From assembly GCA_018287875.1 (NCBI GenBank), contig JAGVVL010000013.1, positions 3,844,001 through 3,908,000 on the forward strand: 64,000 bases of DNA, written 5' to 3'. Under the pieces are notes generated by a model. That model was not told where the DNA came from and did not search any database. It saw only the letters and a list, made by a program, of their open reading frames with translations. Shown one piece after another: positions 43,353 to 54,113 of the stretch (within the stretch, counting starts at the first letter, position 1; each line of letters begins with the position of its first letter). This DNA comes from Nigrospora sphaerica. Lineage: Eukaryota; Ascomycota; Sordariomycetes; Amphisphaeriales; Apiosporaceae. The translations under genes and the position numbers were made by a program.

Positions 43353-45950
43353 ATGCGTCTTGTCAATGTTCGGACCATGAAACTCGACGAGTTCCTGGAA
43401 GCACAGGCTCCCCCATACGCCATTCTCTCACATACCTGGGGAACTAACGAAGAAGAGCTCACTTTCCAAGAAGTCCAGGGGCAGTCTAGCTTGAAGCGAT
43501 GTCTGGGGAAAGCAAAGCTAGATGGTTGCTGCGCGCAAGCTGCCAGGGATGGCCTCGACTACGTATGGCTCGACACGTGCTGTATCGATAAGACCAACTC
43601 GACTGAGCTGGGCGAGGCCATCAACTCGATGTTCCGATGGTACAAAGAGGCTGTTCGCTGCTACGCATACCTCGCCGACGTTCCGCCCGGCGACGACGTG
43701 TCGCATCCGCAGTCCTCGTTCTGCCGAAGCCGTTGGTTTACCCGGGGCTGGACACTGCAAGAACTCTTAGCGCCCAAGGTGCTACACTTCTACGATGCGG
43801 AATGGAACGGAATAGGAGACAGGAGGGCGCTTTCGAGTGCATTGGTGGCCGCCACGGGCATCCCTCGACCTTTTCTGCTCGGCATGGTCGACCTGCACGA
43901 GGCAAGCGTGGCGCAACGGATGTCCTGGGCTGCGCGCAGAACAACGAAACGCACTGAAGATCTGGCCTACTGTTTACTTGGCATATTCGGTGTTAGCCTG
44001 CCGATGATCTACGGTGAAGGCGAACGCGCTTTCCGACGGCTGCAAGAAGAGATTTTACGGATTTATCAAGACGACTCGATCTTCGCCTGGGGCTTCAGCC
44101 CCTCACTTCCAGCAGAACTGCTCCCTACAGGCCATGAAATTCAAGCTGAGACAGTCAGGATTCAACTCGACCCCACACATTCATCGCAAGCGTCTTCAAA
44201 ACAGTGCTTGATATTCATTGACAACTCAGTCGCGAATTTGCTTGAGCTTATCGACGTTGTGCCTCGAGCCTGCTGGAATCATGACACTGAGACGATAGTG
44301 TCCCCAGACGGCGCAGATGGCAGTATACAACGATTGATTCTCCGATTCAGGCCAACCTACGGTGACACCCATGATGTCGTCATCATTCTGGATATTTGGT
44401 GGCGCAAATCCAAGCCCACGGTCGAACTTCACGTTGTGACCTGTTCACAGAGGGTTGAGCTTGGCTATGGTTTCGATACGCTGAAGCTCACTTTCTTCTG
44501 CTCTTCTGGCGCCGCAAGCATCAGCCGATTGAATTTGGACGTCAAGTTAAAGAATGAACAACTCGGTCAAAGGAACATCTGGGAACTTCGTCTGGCTTCG
44601 AAAACCCAACCCCAGCACACTGTCGATGCGACCTTGGAAGCAGAGCATGCTATCACGGTACGAAACATCGAGGCGGGTCTGCGTCCAGACCACATGCTTT
44701 GCCTTCAGTTGACAGGAATGATGACCAAGCTCGAATCTCAAACACGGGTCTTGAAATCAACGGAAGAAGACTTGGTCGACTTGGACAAGAGGATACAGGC
44801 CCTGCAAAAGGAAAGGACCAAGCTGCTGGCTAAGCTACGGTCCACGTCTGCCGCCAAAGCTCGACTTTGTTTGAGGATCGCCAAGAAGACTTCTCAACGA
44901 GAGGCACTCGCTCAGAAGATTGACCGTAATCTTGCTTCGATAACACAAGGCAATAACGAAAGCTCGGACAGCGCAAGCACAGGCGAATGGCCCTCTTCGA
45001 TCATCAAGAGCCTCACGGAATGGTCACCCCCGGTTGACGATCCGGCTATTAATGCCTTACCCAAGGGTGTTGGCAAACTCATGCTATCGGCCATCTGTTC
45101 CGAGAATCTCACCATGTTTCGGCTGCTTGCTGGACTTGGCCTCGGGGCAGCTGTGACAGATGAGAATTGCGGCGGCTTGGTGACGTATGCTTTCAGAAGG
45201 GCAGCTTTAAATGGCCGGGAAAAGGTCATTTCGGCATTGCTCCAAGTCGGAGCCAATATTGATGGGCAAGACCTATTAGTCGCATCGGCTCAGAAAGCTT
45301 ATGAAGAAGTTCTTGACGACAAATTTGGGACAACAAGAGAGCCGACACTCCATTACTTCCAGCCTTGGTCGCCCCTGGAATGCGCAGCTTCCCAAGGCCA
45401 CGAAACAGCAATACGGATATTGCTCAAGAACAGGGCGGATATTGAATCAAGTCGTCCAAATACAATGACGCCCTTAGCGTGGGCAGCTTACCAAGGTCGA
45501 GAAGCTGCAATACGGATACTACTCGAGAATGGAGCGAACATTGAATCGAAAACAATTTGTTTCGACCGCACGCCCTTGGCATGGGCAGCTTTCTCAGGCA
45601 ACGACGCAGCAATCCGGTCATTGCTCGACCATGGAGCCACTATTAATACAAAATCCATGTTTGAGTCGCCATTAATGTTGGCAGCTTCCAACGGGCACGA
45701 ATCTTCTATCCAGCTCCTGCTGGACAAGGGGGCTGACGTTACAGCTAGGGACTATTCTGGGAATACGGCACTCTATTGTGCAGTGTATTATGGCCATAGA
45801 AAATCGGCCCAGGTTTTGCTAGACCACGGTGCCCGCTTGGGGGAGTTGGACAGGGTTTGGCCCATGGTCCACGCATTATTCAATATGAAGGATCCAGTTA
45901 AGGTGCCGCTTCGAAACCACCGAGGTGGATATATCCCCTCTTCTCATTAG
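43353..45950 (+). CDS. HET-domain protein with coiled coil and ankyrin repeats
   Basis: A single exon of 865 aa. The N-terminal HET domain has all three boxes: PPYAILSHTWG, then LDYVWLDTCCIDKTNSTELGE, then SRWFTRGWTLQELLAP, followed by the typical GIFGVSLPMIYGEGERAFRRLQEEI. A predicted coiled coil (about residues 450-530, rich in Lys/Leu/Glu) links to at least five ankyrin repeats (for example TPLAWAAYQGREAAIRILLENGA and SPLMLAASNGHESSIQLLLDKGA). HET proteins trigger cell death on fusion of incompatible strains or act in fungal innate-immunity-like signalling. The HET-ankyrin design suits a receptor with variable repeats. Start MRLVNVRTMKLDEF is the normal HET start. It sits in the middle of a housekeeping block, as such genes often do. 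Confidence 0.92.
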   Translation: MRLVNVRTMKLDEFLEAQAPPYAILSHTWGTNEEELTFQEVQGQSSLKRCLGKAKLDGCCAQAARDGLDYVWLDTCCIDKTNSTELGEAINSMFRWYKEAVRCYAYLADVPPGDDVSHPQSSFCRSRWFTRGWTLQELLAPKVLHFYDAEWNGIGDRRALSSALVAATGIPRPFLLGMVDLHEASVAQRMSWAARRTTKRTEDLAYCLLGIFGVSLPMIYGEGERAFRRLQEEILRIYQDDSIFAWGFSPSLPAELLPTGHEIQAETVRIQLDPTHSSQASSKQCLIFIDNSVANLLELIDVVPRACWNHDTETIVSPDGADGSIQRLILRFRPTYGDTHDVVIILDIWWRKSKPTVELHVVTCSQRVELGYGFDTLKLTFFCSSGAASISRLNLDVKLKNEQLGQRNIWELRLASKTQPQHTVDATLEAEHAITVRNIEAGLRPDHMLCLQLTGMMTKLESQTRVLKSTEEDLVDLDKRIQALQKERTKLLAKLRSTSAAKARLCLRIAKKTSQREALAQKIDRNLASITQGNNESSDSASTGEWPSSIIKSLTEWSPPVDDPAINALPKGVGKLMLSAICSENLTMFRLLAGLGLGAAVTDENCGGLVTYAFRRAALNGREKVISALLQVGANIDGQDLLVASAQKAYEEVLDDKFGTTREPTLHYFQPWSPLECAASQGHETAIRILLKNRADIESSRPNTMTPLAWAAYQGREAAIRILLENGANIESKTICFDRTPLAWAAFSGNDAAIRSLLDHGATINTKSMFESPLMLAASNGHESSIQLLLDKGADVTARDYSGNTALYCAVYYGHRKSAQVLLDHGARLGELDRVWPMVHALFNMKDPVKVPLRNHRGGYIPSSH

Positions 45951-46440
45951 ATGATAGTATGTTGGGGAGAAGAATGCTCAGAGCGGGGGTTTGTTGACTA
46001 TGCTAGAATCATTTTTTCTGGAATCTCTTTTCTAGGCGGCACATATCATCAATTCCCATACTTCACTTGGTGGAACAATGCTCTTTTACCAAACTAGTCA
46101 ACAGGACCGGAAATCACCAGGGCTACGGTCCAGCTGCTTCTAGTAAGAGATACTCAACACTCGGCTCCCGGGGGCTGACCGTCATACTTGATACGCCCGT
46201 AACCACTCCTTACTCTATTATGCCAACATCACGGAACTGGACAACTGGTATTAGGAACCTACCCAGGCAGCCAGCTCTTGTTGTATGGTTTCCACAATTC
46301 GCTTGTCACCCACCCGCCTAAGCGAAACCGAGGACCATTGTTCGACCACATCACAACCCAGGACTAAGCCAAGCGGGTCACTCCGTCTATTCGTTTTACT
46401 AAGTTTGTAATAAGCACATGATTTGTCATCCAATACAATT
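45951..46440. other. Gene-free stretch before tRNA-Ala
   Basis: About 490 bp with no supported gene. It is the 3' region of the HET gene and the upstream region of the tRNA. Confidence 0.5.
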
Positions 46441-46521
46441 GGGGATGTGGTCTAGTGGTATGACGTTTCCTTAGCATGCTTAGCATGGAAAAGGTTCTGG
46501 GTTCGATTCCCAGCTTCTCCA
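46441..46521 (+). tRNA. tRNA-Ala(AGC) with a 9-nt intron
   Basis: The acceptor stem GGGGATG/CTTCTCC includes the alanine identity pair G3-U70, but has a U-U mismatch at position 6-67. The D stem is GTC/GAC, the anticodon stem TTTCC/GGAAA and the T arm CTGGG-TTCGATT-CCCAG. The anticodon loop reads TTAGCA, then nine extra bases (TGCTTAGCA), then T, so anticodon AGC with an intron at 37/38. A TTTTT run 3' of the gene fits Pol III termination. The encoded CCA after A73 is probably chance. The acceptor mismatch means it could be a degenerate copy. Confidence 0.7.
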
Positions 46522-46657
46522 CCATATATTTTTGCTGGTCTAACTGACTATTCCGGTAGTAGTTTCTTTTGCCGTGTAATACAAGTTGGGTGCAGTGAGC
46601 ACAGAATTACGATTCGTACCGTGGGCACCGTGTAGTTAGCTTCCTACCGAGACGCCT

Positions 46658-47456
46658 TCACTCCTGATGCTGCTTACAATGGCAGGCGATGCGCTCCCAC
46701 TGTGCCGACCCATCCTGCTCCTTCCCGTAGGGCACAAGGGGCCGCAGGAACTCGGCCATCCCGTCGCTTATCCCGACCGACGACGGGTCGGCCCGCGCCC
46801 CTGTCCGGCATGAACCGGCGCGCCCACGCCTCGGGTATAGGCCGGGAATGGTTTCAGAGAACGAAGCATTTCAAGAGACTGTAGAGGCCGCGCGGCTGGC
46901 TGGGGTGCCGCGCCAACGCGTGGGCACATGATTCGGCGGAGACGTAGGCGTTCCAAAAGGCGGCCTCGGGGTCGTTCTCGTCTTCCTCGTCTCCGCCGTC
47001 CTCGCCGCCGCCGCCGCTGCCGCGCTTGCCGGCAACTTCACCCTCGTTGCCCTCGTCGTCATAATCCTCCTCGGCCCCGGACGGCGCCGTCTCGTGGATG
47101 CGGACGTCGACGGGGGCCCGGGCGAGCAGGACGAGGAGCTCCGTTTGGAGCGCGAGAACGTCGCGGGTTTGCGCTATCGAGCAGCACCGCCCGCTTGGCT
47201 TTCACCTGCGCCGCCAACGGCGCCGACAGCACCGCCGTGGCGCGGGCGGCGCGCTCGACTAAGCCCAGCGCGTGCCACGCGTTTGTACCCATGTCCCGCG
47301 CCTTCTGCGGCGCTAGTATGGCCGACGGGTTCCGCTCCAGTATCTTCTTCAGCGTGCGGGCGGACGGCTGCGTATCGGGTTGTAGCTGAGGACGTGTTGC
47401 CCGTCTCCAAAGACGACGCGTATCTCGCAGTAGTACAACATGGTCGCGAGAGGCAT
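46658..47456 (-). pseudogene. Frameshifted gene of unknown function
   Basis: Minus-strand reading starts MPLATMLYYCEIRVVFGDGQHVLSYNP. It needs a one-base shift to continue as DTQPSARTLKKILERN, PSAILAPQKARDMGTNAWHALGLVERAAR and VLLDSANPR. A second shift leads to DVLALQTELLVLLARAPVDVRIHE, an acidic linker (EEDYDDEGNEGEV) and AAFWNAYVSAESCAHALARHP. It then runs to a TGA. Further downstream ISDGMAEFLRPLVPYGKEQD continues in yet another frame. The pieces are coherent, protein-like and in order, so this was once a gene. I do not recognise the family. Two or more single-base breaks make it a pseudogene, unless they are sequencing errors. Confidence 0.55.
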
Positions 47457-48087
47457 TGATGTCGATTTATCAACTTAACGGGCAGTGGTATAGGTAGGTG
47501 GATGCGAATGTCACTCTGTCTCGGTTGATGTCCCGTTGCATGATGCCGCTGTTAACTAAGATTCAACCTGCATTTGCGGCTATAACACGACAAAGTGCAT
47601 TGTCTAGACAAGCGATTGCGAGCTTATGTGAAAGGGACCGTTGCTGGCTCTGCCTCTCCGTATTTTGTTCGCAGTTGTTGGGGGCTCAGCAGGAACGTAC
47701 GCCTTCTTAACAGAGCTGTGGCTTACCATGGCAAAGAAAGGAATAATCCAAGGCGAAGGAAGAGAACCACAGCAAAAATGGCCTAGCTCAAAGCAAACGA
47801 TGTAACCACACGAGGATGAGTCTTGAGAGGTGGGCTCGCTGGCACCAACTTCCCTGCCTATCACGAAATACGGGTGTGGTGGCTTGAGGTCAACTGAGAG
47901 CCCGGAGAGCACAATTGAAATGAGTCATGTTCCTAACCGATAAACAGAAAAAAGTCGATGGGTGAGCCGCACCACGAGACAACGGGTGTCTGCTCCGGGT
48001 ATCTTGACGTCGAAACGCCATGCCTGAACACCGCCAAATGCATGCTGACCGCAAAGGCAACAACCGGCCTGGGGTCTAGTGGTACGT
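47457..48087. other. Gene-free stretch
   Basis: About 630 bp upstream of the pseudogene and downstream of Brf1. No supported feature. Confidence 0.5.
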
Positions 48088-50454
48088 CTAGTAATACTCC
48101 TCTTCTCCCTCGTCGTACTCGGGGTAGTCGTCAAAGTCTTCGTATGTCGTCGGTTCTTCCTCATCGTCATCGGCTTCCTCGTCTTGCACCCCCTCCTCGG
48201 GCTCCTCGGCTTCCTCAGGCGCCTCGGGCTCACGAGGCTCACCGGCTTTGTCGTCGCCACCCTTCTGGGCAGCTTCCTCGCCTGCCTCACTGGGGGCCCG
48301 GCTGGCCCTGGAGCTTTCCACGGTGCTTCCTGGGCCACCCGGGCCCTTGCGCTGCCCAAACAGATTGTTGATGGCATCCAGGTTGATCCTGGAGCTGAGT
48401 GTATACTTCTTCATGGCAGCCACAGCGGCCTCGCCCGGAGTGCTGGCCGGCGTCAACTGACCCTCGCCGATGCGAGGCTTCTTAACCCGATGACGCCTCT
48501 TCTTCTGAGGGCCCAACTCCTCCATGGCCTTGCGGAACTGCTTTTCCTGTTGCTTTCGTAGCCAATCTTTATTGGCATTCATCCAAATCTTCTCCTTGAT
48601 ACTGATCTCCTCTTGCGTGAGCAAACAATTCTCCACCTCGGGGTCGTCGGCAAACTCATCGGCACCGATCTCTTCGCCCATATTCAGGTCACGCTCCGGA
48701 TTCTGGCGGCGTTCCCAAGCCGCCTTGATACGAGCGACCAGAGCGGCGGTGGCAAGAGCCCGTCGATGTTCGTCACTGTGAGGGTCGGCAATGACCTCGG
48801 CGATCTGTTTCTCCATGACTTCTTCTTCGCGTTCCCATTCGTCGTCAAAGTTCAACAGCGGTTCCTGGTCACGCTTGTGACGGCCTCCGCGACGCTTTTT
48901 GGTGGCAGGCTCTGCCTCGGGCTCGGCCTCGGCTCCTTCCTCCTGCCCTTCCACGGCGTCGTCGTACGTCTCGGCCAGGTGATCGACAGCCGCGTCTCCT
49001 GTGGGATCCTCGGCATCAATGCCTTCTGCCACCTCCTTGTTGTTTGCCGCGATTTTTGGCGCAGGTGCCGGAACCTTCTTGGGGTCGAAAGCATCGATCA
49101 TGGTGTTGCCTGTGGACGGGTCAACCGACTTGGGCAAAAACTCGGACACCTGACGGACTCGAGATAGGTCAAGCTGGGGCGGTGGCGGTGGCATGAGCTC
49201 CTGGCTGGTGGCACGGCTCGCCGATGAGGACGTCGGCAATGGTGTGGTAGTGCCCATGAGCGCCGGGTCGAGGAGAACGGGCGCCCCGTCGGCATTGCGG
49301 GGTCCTTGCGGCTCATCCTCATCCCAGTCATCGATGCGCTTCCGCTTGCGACCCAACTGCGCCCGCTGCTTTTCAACCTTCTCCTGCCACTCGGGCTGGG
49401 CCTTGTAGTAGGAAGGAGGGTCGTGACGTGACTCCAGAAGTTCTTGCTGCAGGAAGTCCTCAATGGTCATGTCGGCCGAGTCGAGCACTTTGAACTCGGA
49501 CAGTCGCTGCTCGATGGTGTGCATGGTGACTTTGACGACATAGACAATTTCGCGTACTGTGCGGCGGAAGCCCCAGATCTGCGCGGCCATGGCGATGCAG
49601 GCACCGCAGATGCCCGATGGTTTACGGCCCATAACCATCCAATCGAGACCCATGCGCTGACACAGCTTGGTAGCCGACTCGGCCACATCTTTGGTAAAGT
49701 CACCAAAATCGAGCTTGTCGCAGAAGCGGTAGATTAGATCCTCGGGCACGATCGAGTTGATCTTGTTGTAGCTGAAGTCGTAGATGTTGTTCAGGTCCTT
49801 GAAGACGTGGCCCAGCTCGTAAACGTTAATCTTGACCAGGTCGGCGAAGTCGATGAGCATAACGCGACATCTCTCCTGGCGGCGACAGGCGGCATATAGA
49901 CAAATAGGCACAACTTTGACCATGCCACGACCCTGGATCCAGTTCATGCTGACACACAGCTTGAAAACCTGCAGGCCCTCCTGGACGATGGTGTCGCTGA
50001 TGCGCAGTTGCTGAGCATACTGGGTCATCATGGTCTTGGCTTCACGGACGACCTTTTCCCGGCTGTCGGTCATGTTGCCGCCGATGCGGCGCATGCCGGG
50101 GCCCAAGTTTCGGGAGGCGCCCTGGTCGGCGCTGATGAAGCTACCCTGAACCATGGCAGCACCGCTCGAGGTCTCGCCGAACTGAATTTCGGAGACGATG
50201 TTGGACGTATCGATTTCACGACCACAGGAAGAACAGTAGCCATCTTGGACAGGTGCCGAGGGATCTGGACAGTGTGGATTCGGACAACTTCGCCGGGGCG
50301 GGTTTACGGTGGAGGAATCCGGGGCCGGGGTGGGCATGGCGACGCCGTTTTGGCCGTCAATGCGACTCATGGTTTCGCGTAATCGCTCCAATCCACGGGG
50401 TTTGATGGCAAACCCCTTCTTGGGACCCTTATTGGGCTTGAAGAATGAAGACAT
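48088..50454 (-). CDS. BRF1: TFIIIB subunit Brf1 (RNA polymerase III initiation factor)
   Basis: A single exon of 788 aa. The N-terminal zinc ribbon uses C57, H61/C62 and C74/C77 (RRSCPNPHC, YCSSCG). Two cyclin folds follow at about 125-330 (ISDTIVQEGLQVFKLCV, GLDWMVMGRKPSGICGACI), as in TFIIB relatives. The Brf1-specific C-terminal region lies at about 590-690 (NCLLTQEEISIKEKIWMNANKDWLRKQQEKQ). Brf1 bridges TFIIIC, TBP and Pol III at tRNA and 5S genes. The zinc ribbon is preceded by about 55 extra residues, and a His takes part in or sits beside the first metal pair, so the exact ligands are uncertain. The tail is acidic and Glu-rich. Confidence 0.93.
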   Translation of the reverse strand: MSSFFKPNKGPKKGFAIKPRGLERLRETMSRIDGQNGVAMPTPAPDSSTVNPPRRSCPNPHCPDPSAPVQDGYCSSCGREIDTSNIVSEIQFGETSSGAAMVQGSFISADQGASRNLGPGMRRIGGNMTDSREKVVREAKTMMTQYAQQLRISDTIVQEGLQVFKLCVSMNWIQGRGMVKVVPICLYAACRRQERCRVMLIDFADLVKINVYELGHVFKDLNNIYDFSYNKINSIVPEDLIYRFCDKLDFGDFTKDVAESATKLCQRMGLDWMVMGRKPSGICGACIAMAAQIWGFRRTVREIVYVVKVTMHTIEQRLSEFKVLDSADMTIEDFLQQELLESRHDPPSYYKAQPEWQEKVEKQRAQLGRKRKRIDDWDEDEPQGPRNADGAPVLLDPALMGTTTPLPTSSSASRATSQELMPPPPPQLDLSRVRQVSEFLPKSVDPSTGNTMIDAFDPKKVPAPAPKIAANNKEVAEGIDAEDPTGDAAVDHLAETYDDAVEGQEEGAEAEPEAEPATKKRRGGRHKRDQEPLLNFDDEWEREEEVMEKQIAEVIADPHSDEHRRALATAALVARIKAAWERRQNPERDLNMGEEIGADEFADDPEVENCLLTQEEISIKEKIWMNANKDWLRKQQEKQFRKAMEELGPQKKRRHRVKKPRIGEGQLTPASTPGEAAVAAMKKYTLSSRINLDAINNLFGQRKGPGGPGSTVESSRASRAPSEAGEEAAQKGGDDKAGEPREPEAPEEAEEPEEGVQDEEADDDEEEPTTYEDFDDYPEYDEGEEEYY

Positions 50455-51695
50455 GTTGAAAAGGGTGGGGGGTGCAAGGAGTAAGTGCAGTTGCTACTGG
50501 TGGTTGGGGCCGTTGGAGACGACGCCGTGGTCAAACCGCGGAAAGTCGCGTCGTGATGGCGGCTGTAGTGGTTGGGTTCATGCCTTTTTGGTGGCGAAAT
50601 CAGTCGCGATGGGGTAGATGGCTAGGTCGACTACGCGGACGCGGTCGGTGAACGGGAATGCCGTCAAGAAATCCAGACGAGCGGGGCTGTTTGTACGAGA
50701 AGGGAGTAAATCAAATAAACCCCCACGGCGGGAGTGCGGCACTTCGTCAAGCCTCTGTGGCAGCTTTCTCGTGTAAGTGCGATGGCGTGGTAAATGGAGG
50801 GCGGCGGATGGGTCACGCGTAGGAGTGGGCGCGATGCGAAGGGATATGGGCGGCGGGAAAAATGAGGATGAAAATGGTCCCAGGTGGGGAGGGGTAAGAA
50901 TGGAGGGAAGATGGTCGAGTTGGTTGAGTGGGGAAGAGGGAGGGAAGGAGAAAAAGAGCAGAGGGCGGCGGGAGGTACAGCGACCGAGCTCCTGCAAGAG
51001 TTCGTTGCGGGAGGTGAGCTAACAAAACAAGCTGCCGACGCGTGAAGGGTTCGAATGCTGTAGTCGCCCCTACCGTTGGGGGTTTTTGGGAGCTTGCAGG
51101 CGAAAAACAACAGGCAATTTGTGCTTCATTGCTCAAAAGCGGGTGTGGCGTAGTCGGCAAGGGTCTCCGGAATTGGATATTCGAAAAGGGCAAATTCGTT
51201 GGCAGACGCGTCTTTCTTCAGCCGTCCCCTTCTTGAGCTAAAACTATGGAGTTGACCAGAGAGTAATAAGTTAAGGGGAAAGAAGATACATTTTCTAACC
51301 AAGTACCTGCTCATGCGACAGCGGCCCCATCCAAGCTTCTCTGCCCTTGGTCGGCAACGACAAGCTCTGGGCACAACCATGGACTAAGTACAACATACCT
51401 ACTTAGCTCACACGGACCTTGAGCTCTCTTGCTGCATCTCCCTGCTAGGCGGATGTTTGCCCTTTAGGTGCATTACAAGCAATCATTGGAAGCACCCACC
51501 TCAGCAGAGCCCCTTTGGTGCATATCGCCTGCAGCTTTCGCGTCATAGGCGGTCCCGTTGGTTCTGACCATCAGACATAGGCATATATCTTACCATTTCT
51601 GCCCCGACTGCTCAGCTCACCACCACCATTCATTCTACCGAAGCAAACCTACCGGGGATTCGAAACCAGTCAATCGTCGTCAGACATCACTCCAT
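50455..51695. promoter_or_regulatory. Divergent intergenic region between Brf1 and Cwf19
   Basis: About 1.24 kb between two divergent genes. Open frames here are short or out of character for proteins. No gene is supported; it holds both promoters and 5' UTRs. Confidence 0.5.
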
Positions 51696-53834
51696 ATGGA
51701 CGGCCTTGACGATTTTGAAAAGAACCTCGCGGCTGAGAAGGCAGAGCGTGAGCGCGCCGAGGAGCGCAAACATCGCAAGCATCGCCATCACCATCGACGC
51801 GAAAGGTCCTCAGAACGCGATCATGAGGTTAGGGAGGATCGCCGTCACCGTCACCACCGTTCGCACGATCGCGAAGAGGACGGCGAGGATGGACACCGAG
51901 ACAAGCGCTCGCGCCACGACCGAGACCACGAGGACGACGAGCGCAGAGAACGGAGGCGGCACCACCATCGCGAGCATCGAGACCACCGAGAGCACCGTCG
52001 CGACCCCGCCGGAAAAGACAAGGATGCCCACGTAAAGAGCTCCGATCCCAAGTCAGACCTTCCGCTACCAGATGAAGAGATAGCCACCGAAGACTTCAAG
52101 CCCCGCCCCTGGGCCAAGCTGGTCCGGGACAACTGGATGACGGCACCATCGGCCCTAGGCGTCGACTACACACAAAAGGGCGCCAAGCGCGAGAAGACAC
52201 CGCCACCCAAAGAACAGCCAAAACGCGCCATCCACTCGAGAGAACTCAACGCCGCGGAGCTTCAGGACCTCAACGAGGGCAAGTCCACAAGTGACCTGGA
52301 CCGCCCAGCGCAGCACGAGGTCGACTACACCTTCGGAGACGAGGGTTCACAATGGCGCATGACCAAGCTCAAGGCCGTCTACACAACAGCCGAGCAGTCA
52401 GGCCGCCCGGTGGACGAGGTGGCCCAGGAGAGATTTGGCAGCCTGCGCGACTTTGACGATGCGCGCGAGGAACAGATTGAAATGGAGAGAAGGAAAACCT
52501 ACGGCGAAGGCTACGTTGGCAAGGAGAAGCCGAGCGGCGAACTCTTCCAGGAGCGCAAATTGGCGATGGGCGTGCGGGAAGAGCGAAAACACTCGCCGGA
52601 GACTAGCGAGCTGGACCAGGGCGCCGTCATCCCCGACTCAGCCACTAGCCAGAACGCAGTCAAGCTGGACCAGACGGCGCTGAACAAGATGCGGGCCCAG
52701 ATGATGAAGGCCAAGCTCCGGAAGGCGCCCGAAGCCACCCAGCTCGAGGCCGAATACAACCAGGCCGCCGCCGCCTTTGCCCAAAAGGGGCCCGAGGCGG
52801 TCGTGCTGAACGTCATGGAGAACCGCATGCTGGCGGGCACGCGGGCCGAGGCTAAAGCGGTTGACACCAAACGGGGCCGCGAAAGAGGCACGGTGCAGGA
52901 AAACGACGAGATGACCATCGAAGACATGGTGCGCGAGGAGCGGCGTACGCGCGGCCAGGCCGGCGGCGAGGGGATGCGGCTGGCGGAACGCATTGCCAAG
53001 GACGGCAAGTACGACGACAACCTGGACTACATGGACGAGAACGCCGACAAGCTGGCGCGGCGGGTGCAAAAGTCGGAGATCAACCTCAAGAACACGGCCG
53101 TCGGCGAGTTCCAGAAGATCAACCGCATCCTCGACAAGTGTCAGCTCTGCCACCAGGAGGACCGCGGGCTGCCGCCGGTGGCGCCCGTCGTGTCGCTGGG
53201 CACGCGCGTGTTCCTGACGCTGCCGACGGAGCCGGAGCTGAGCGAGGGCGGGGCCGTCATCGTGCCGGTGCAGCACCGCACCAACCTGCTCGAGTGCGAC
53301 GACGATGAGTGGGAGGAGGTGCGCAACTTCATGAAATGCCTGACGCGCATGTACCACGAGCAGGGCCGCGAGGTCATCTTCTACGAGAACGCGGCGGCGC
53401 CGCAGCGTCACCTGCACGCCGCCATGCACGCCGTGCCCATCCCCTACGAGCTGGGCGACACGGCCCCGGCCTTCTTCAAGGAGGCCATCCTGTCGGCCGA
53501 CGAGGAGTGGTCGCAGCACAAGAAGGTCATCGACACGGGCGCCAAGGCGCGCCAGGGCCTCGGCAAGCTAGCCTTCCGCCGCTCCATCGCCAAGGAGATG
53601 CCCTACTTTCACGCCTGGTTCACGCTCGACGGCGGCCTCGGCCACGTGGTCGAGGACGCGAACCGCTGGCCCCGCGGCGACCTGTTCGCGCGCGAGGTCA
53701 TTGGCGGCATGCTGGACGTCGCGCCCGACATCATCAAGAAGCAAGGCCGGTGGCACAAGGGGGACAGCAGGGCCGAAGCCTTCGGCAAGCGGTGGAGAAG
53801 GTTTGACTGGACGAGGGTCCTGGCCGACGGGTGA
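51696..53834 (+). CDS. Cwf19-like splicing/RNA debranching-associated protein
   Basis: A single exon of 712 aa starting at the ATG at 51696 (MDGLDDFEKNLAAEKAERERAE); an upstream in-frame GTG is not used. The N-terminal 130 residues are a charged RS/HR-like region rich in His, Arg, Asp and Glu. The conserved body ends in the CwfJ domains: CQLCHQEDRGLPPVAPVVSLG, a HIT-like segment (GGAVIVPVQHRTNLLECDDDEW and ENAAAPQRHLHAAMHAVPIP) and the C-terminal YFHAWFTLDGGLGHVVED with RWPRGDLFAREVIGG. Cwf19 proteins join late spliceosomes and assist intron turnover. Antisense frames up to about 290 codons overlap it and are shadows. Confidence 0.93.
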   Translation: MDGLDDFEKNLAAEKAERERAEERKHRKHRHHHRRERSSERDHEVREDRRHRHHRSHDREEDGEDGHRDKRSRHDRDHEDDERRERRRHHHREHRDHREHRRDPAGKDKDAHVKSSDPKSDLPLPDEEIATEDFKPRPWAKLVRDNWMTAPSALGVDYTQKGAKREKTPPPKEQPKRAIHSRELNAAELQDLNEGKSTSDLDRPAQHEVDYTFGDEGSQWRMTKLKAVYTTAEQSGRPVDEVAQERFGSLRDFDDAREEQIEMERRKTYGEGYVGKEKPSGELFQERKLAMGVREERKHSPETSELDQGAVIPDSATSQNAVKLDQTALNKMRAQMMKAKLRKAPEATQLEAEYNQAAAAFAQKGPEAVVLNVMENRMLAGTRAEAKAVDTKRGRERGTVQENDEMTIEDMVREERRTRGQAGGEGMRLAERIAKDGKYDDNLDYMDENADKLARRVQKSEINLKNTAVGEFQKINRILDKCQLCHQEDRGLPPVAPVVSLGTRVFLTLPTEPELSEGGAVIVPVQHRTNLLECDDDEWEEVRNFMKCLTRMYHEQGREVIFYENAAAPQRHLHAAMHAVPIPYELGDTAPAFFKEAILSADEEWSQHKKVIDTGAKARQGLGKLAFRRSIAKEMPYFHAWFTLDGGLGHVVEDANRWPRGDLFAREVIGGMLDVAPDIIKKQGRWHKGDSRAEAFGKRWRRFDWTRVLADG

Positions 53835-54113
53835 GGCCGTCGCGGCATTCTAGAGCCGAAACTTGCTCGTTTCGATGGGAAGTTGCCAGCGTTGGGCAGG
53901 CGGTGAAAACAAAGTATATGTCATGAATGGGACATGGGCCGGGCCGCGCCGCGACGGTCCGGTCCCTGATCCTGATAGACGGCGTAATCAAGATATCGCG
54001 TGTCCTGCCTAACCAACGCTTTGTGTTTTTCTATATGCTTGCCGACCGCGACCGTTTCCTCCTTGTCCCAGACGGACATTCGCGTCGGCGGGCTACCCTG
54101 GCCCCCCGGGCCC

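Noticed and set aside
46522..46524. Genome-encoded CCA after tRNA-Ala
   Set aside because: Eukaryotic tRNAs get CCA after transcription; three matching bases are expected by chance.
52638..53519. 293-codon minus-strand frame
   Set aside because: Antisense shadow of the conserved Cwf19 C-terminus; Leu/Arg/Val/His-rich with no domain.
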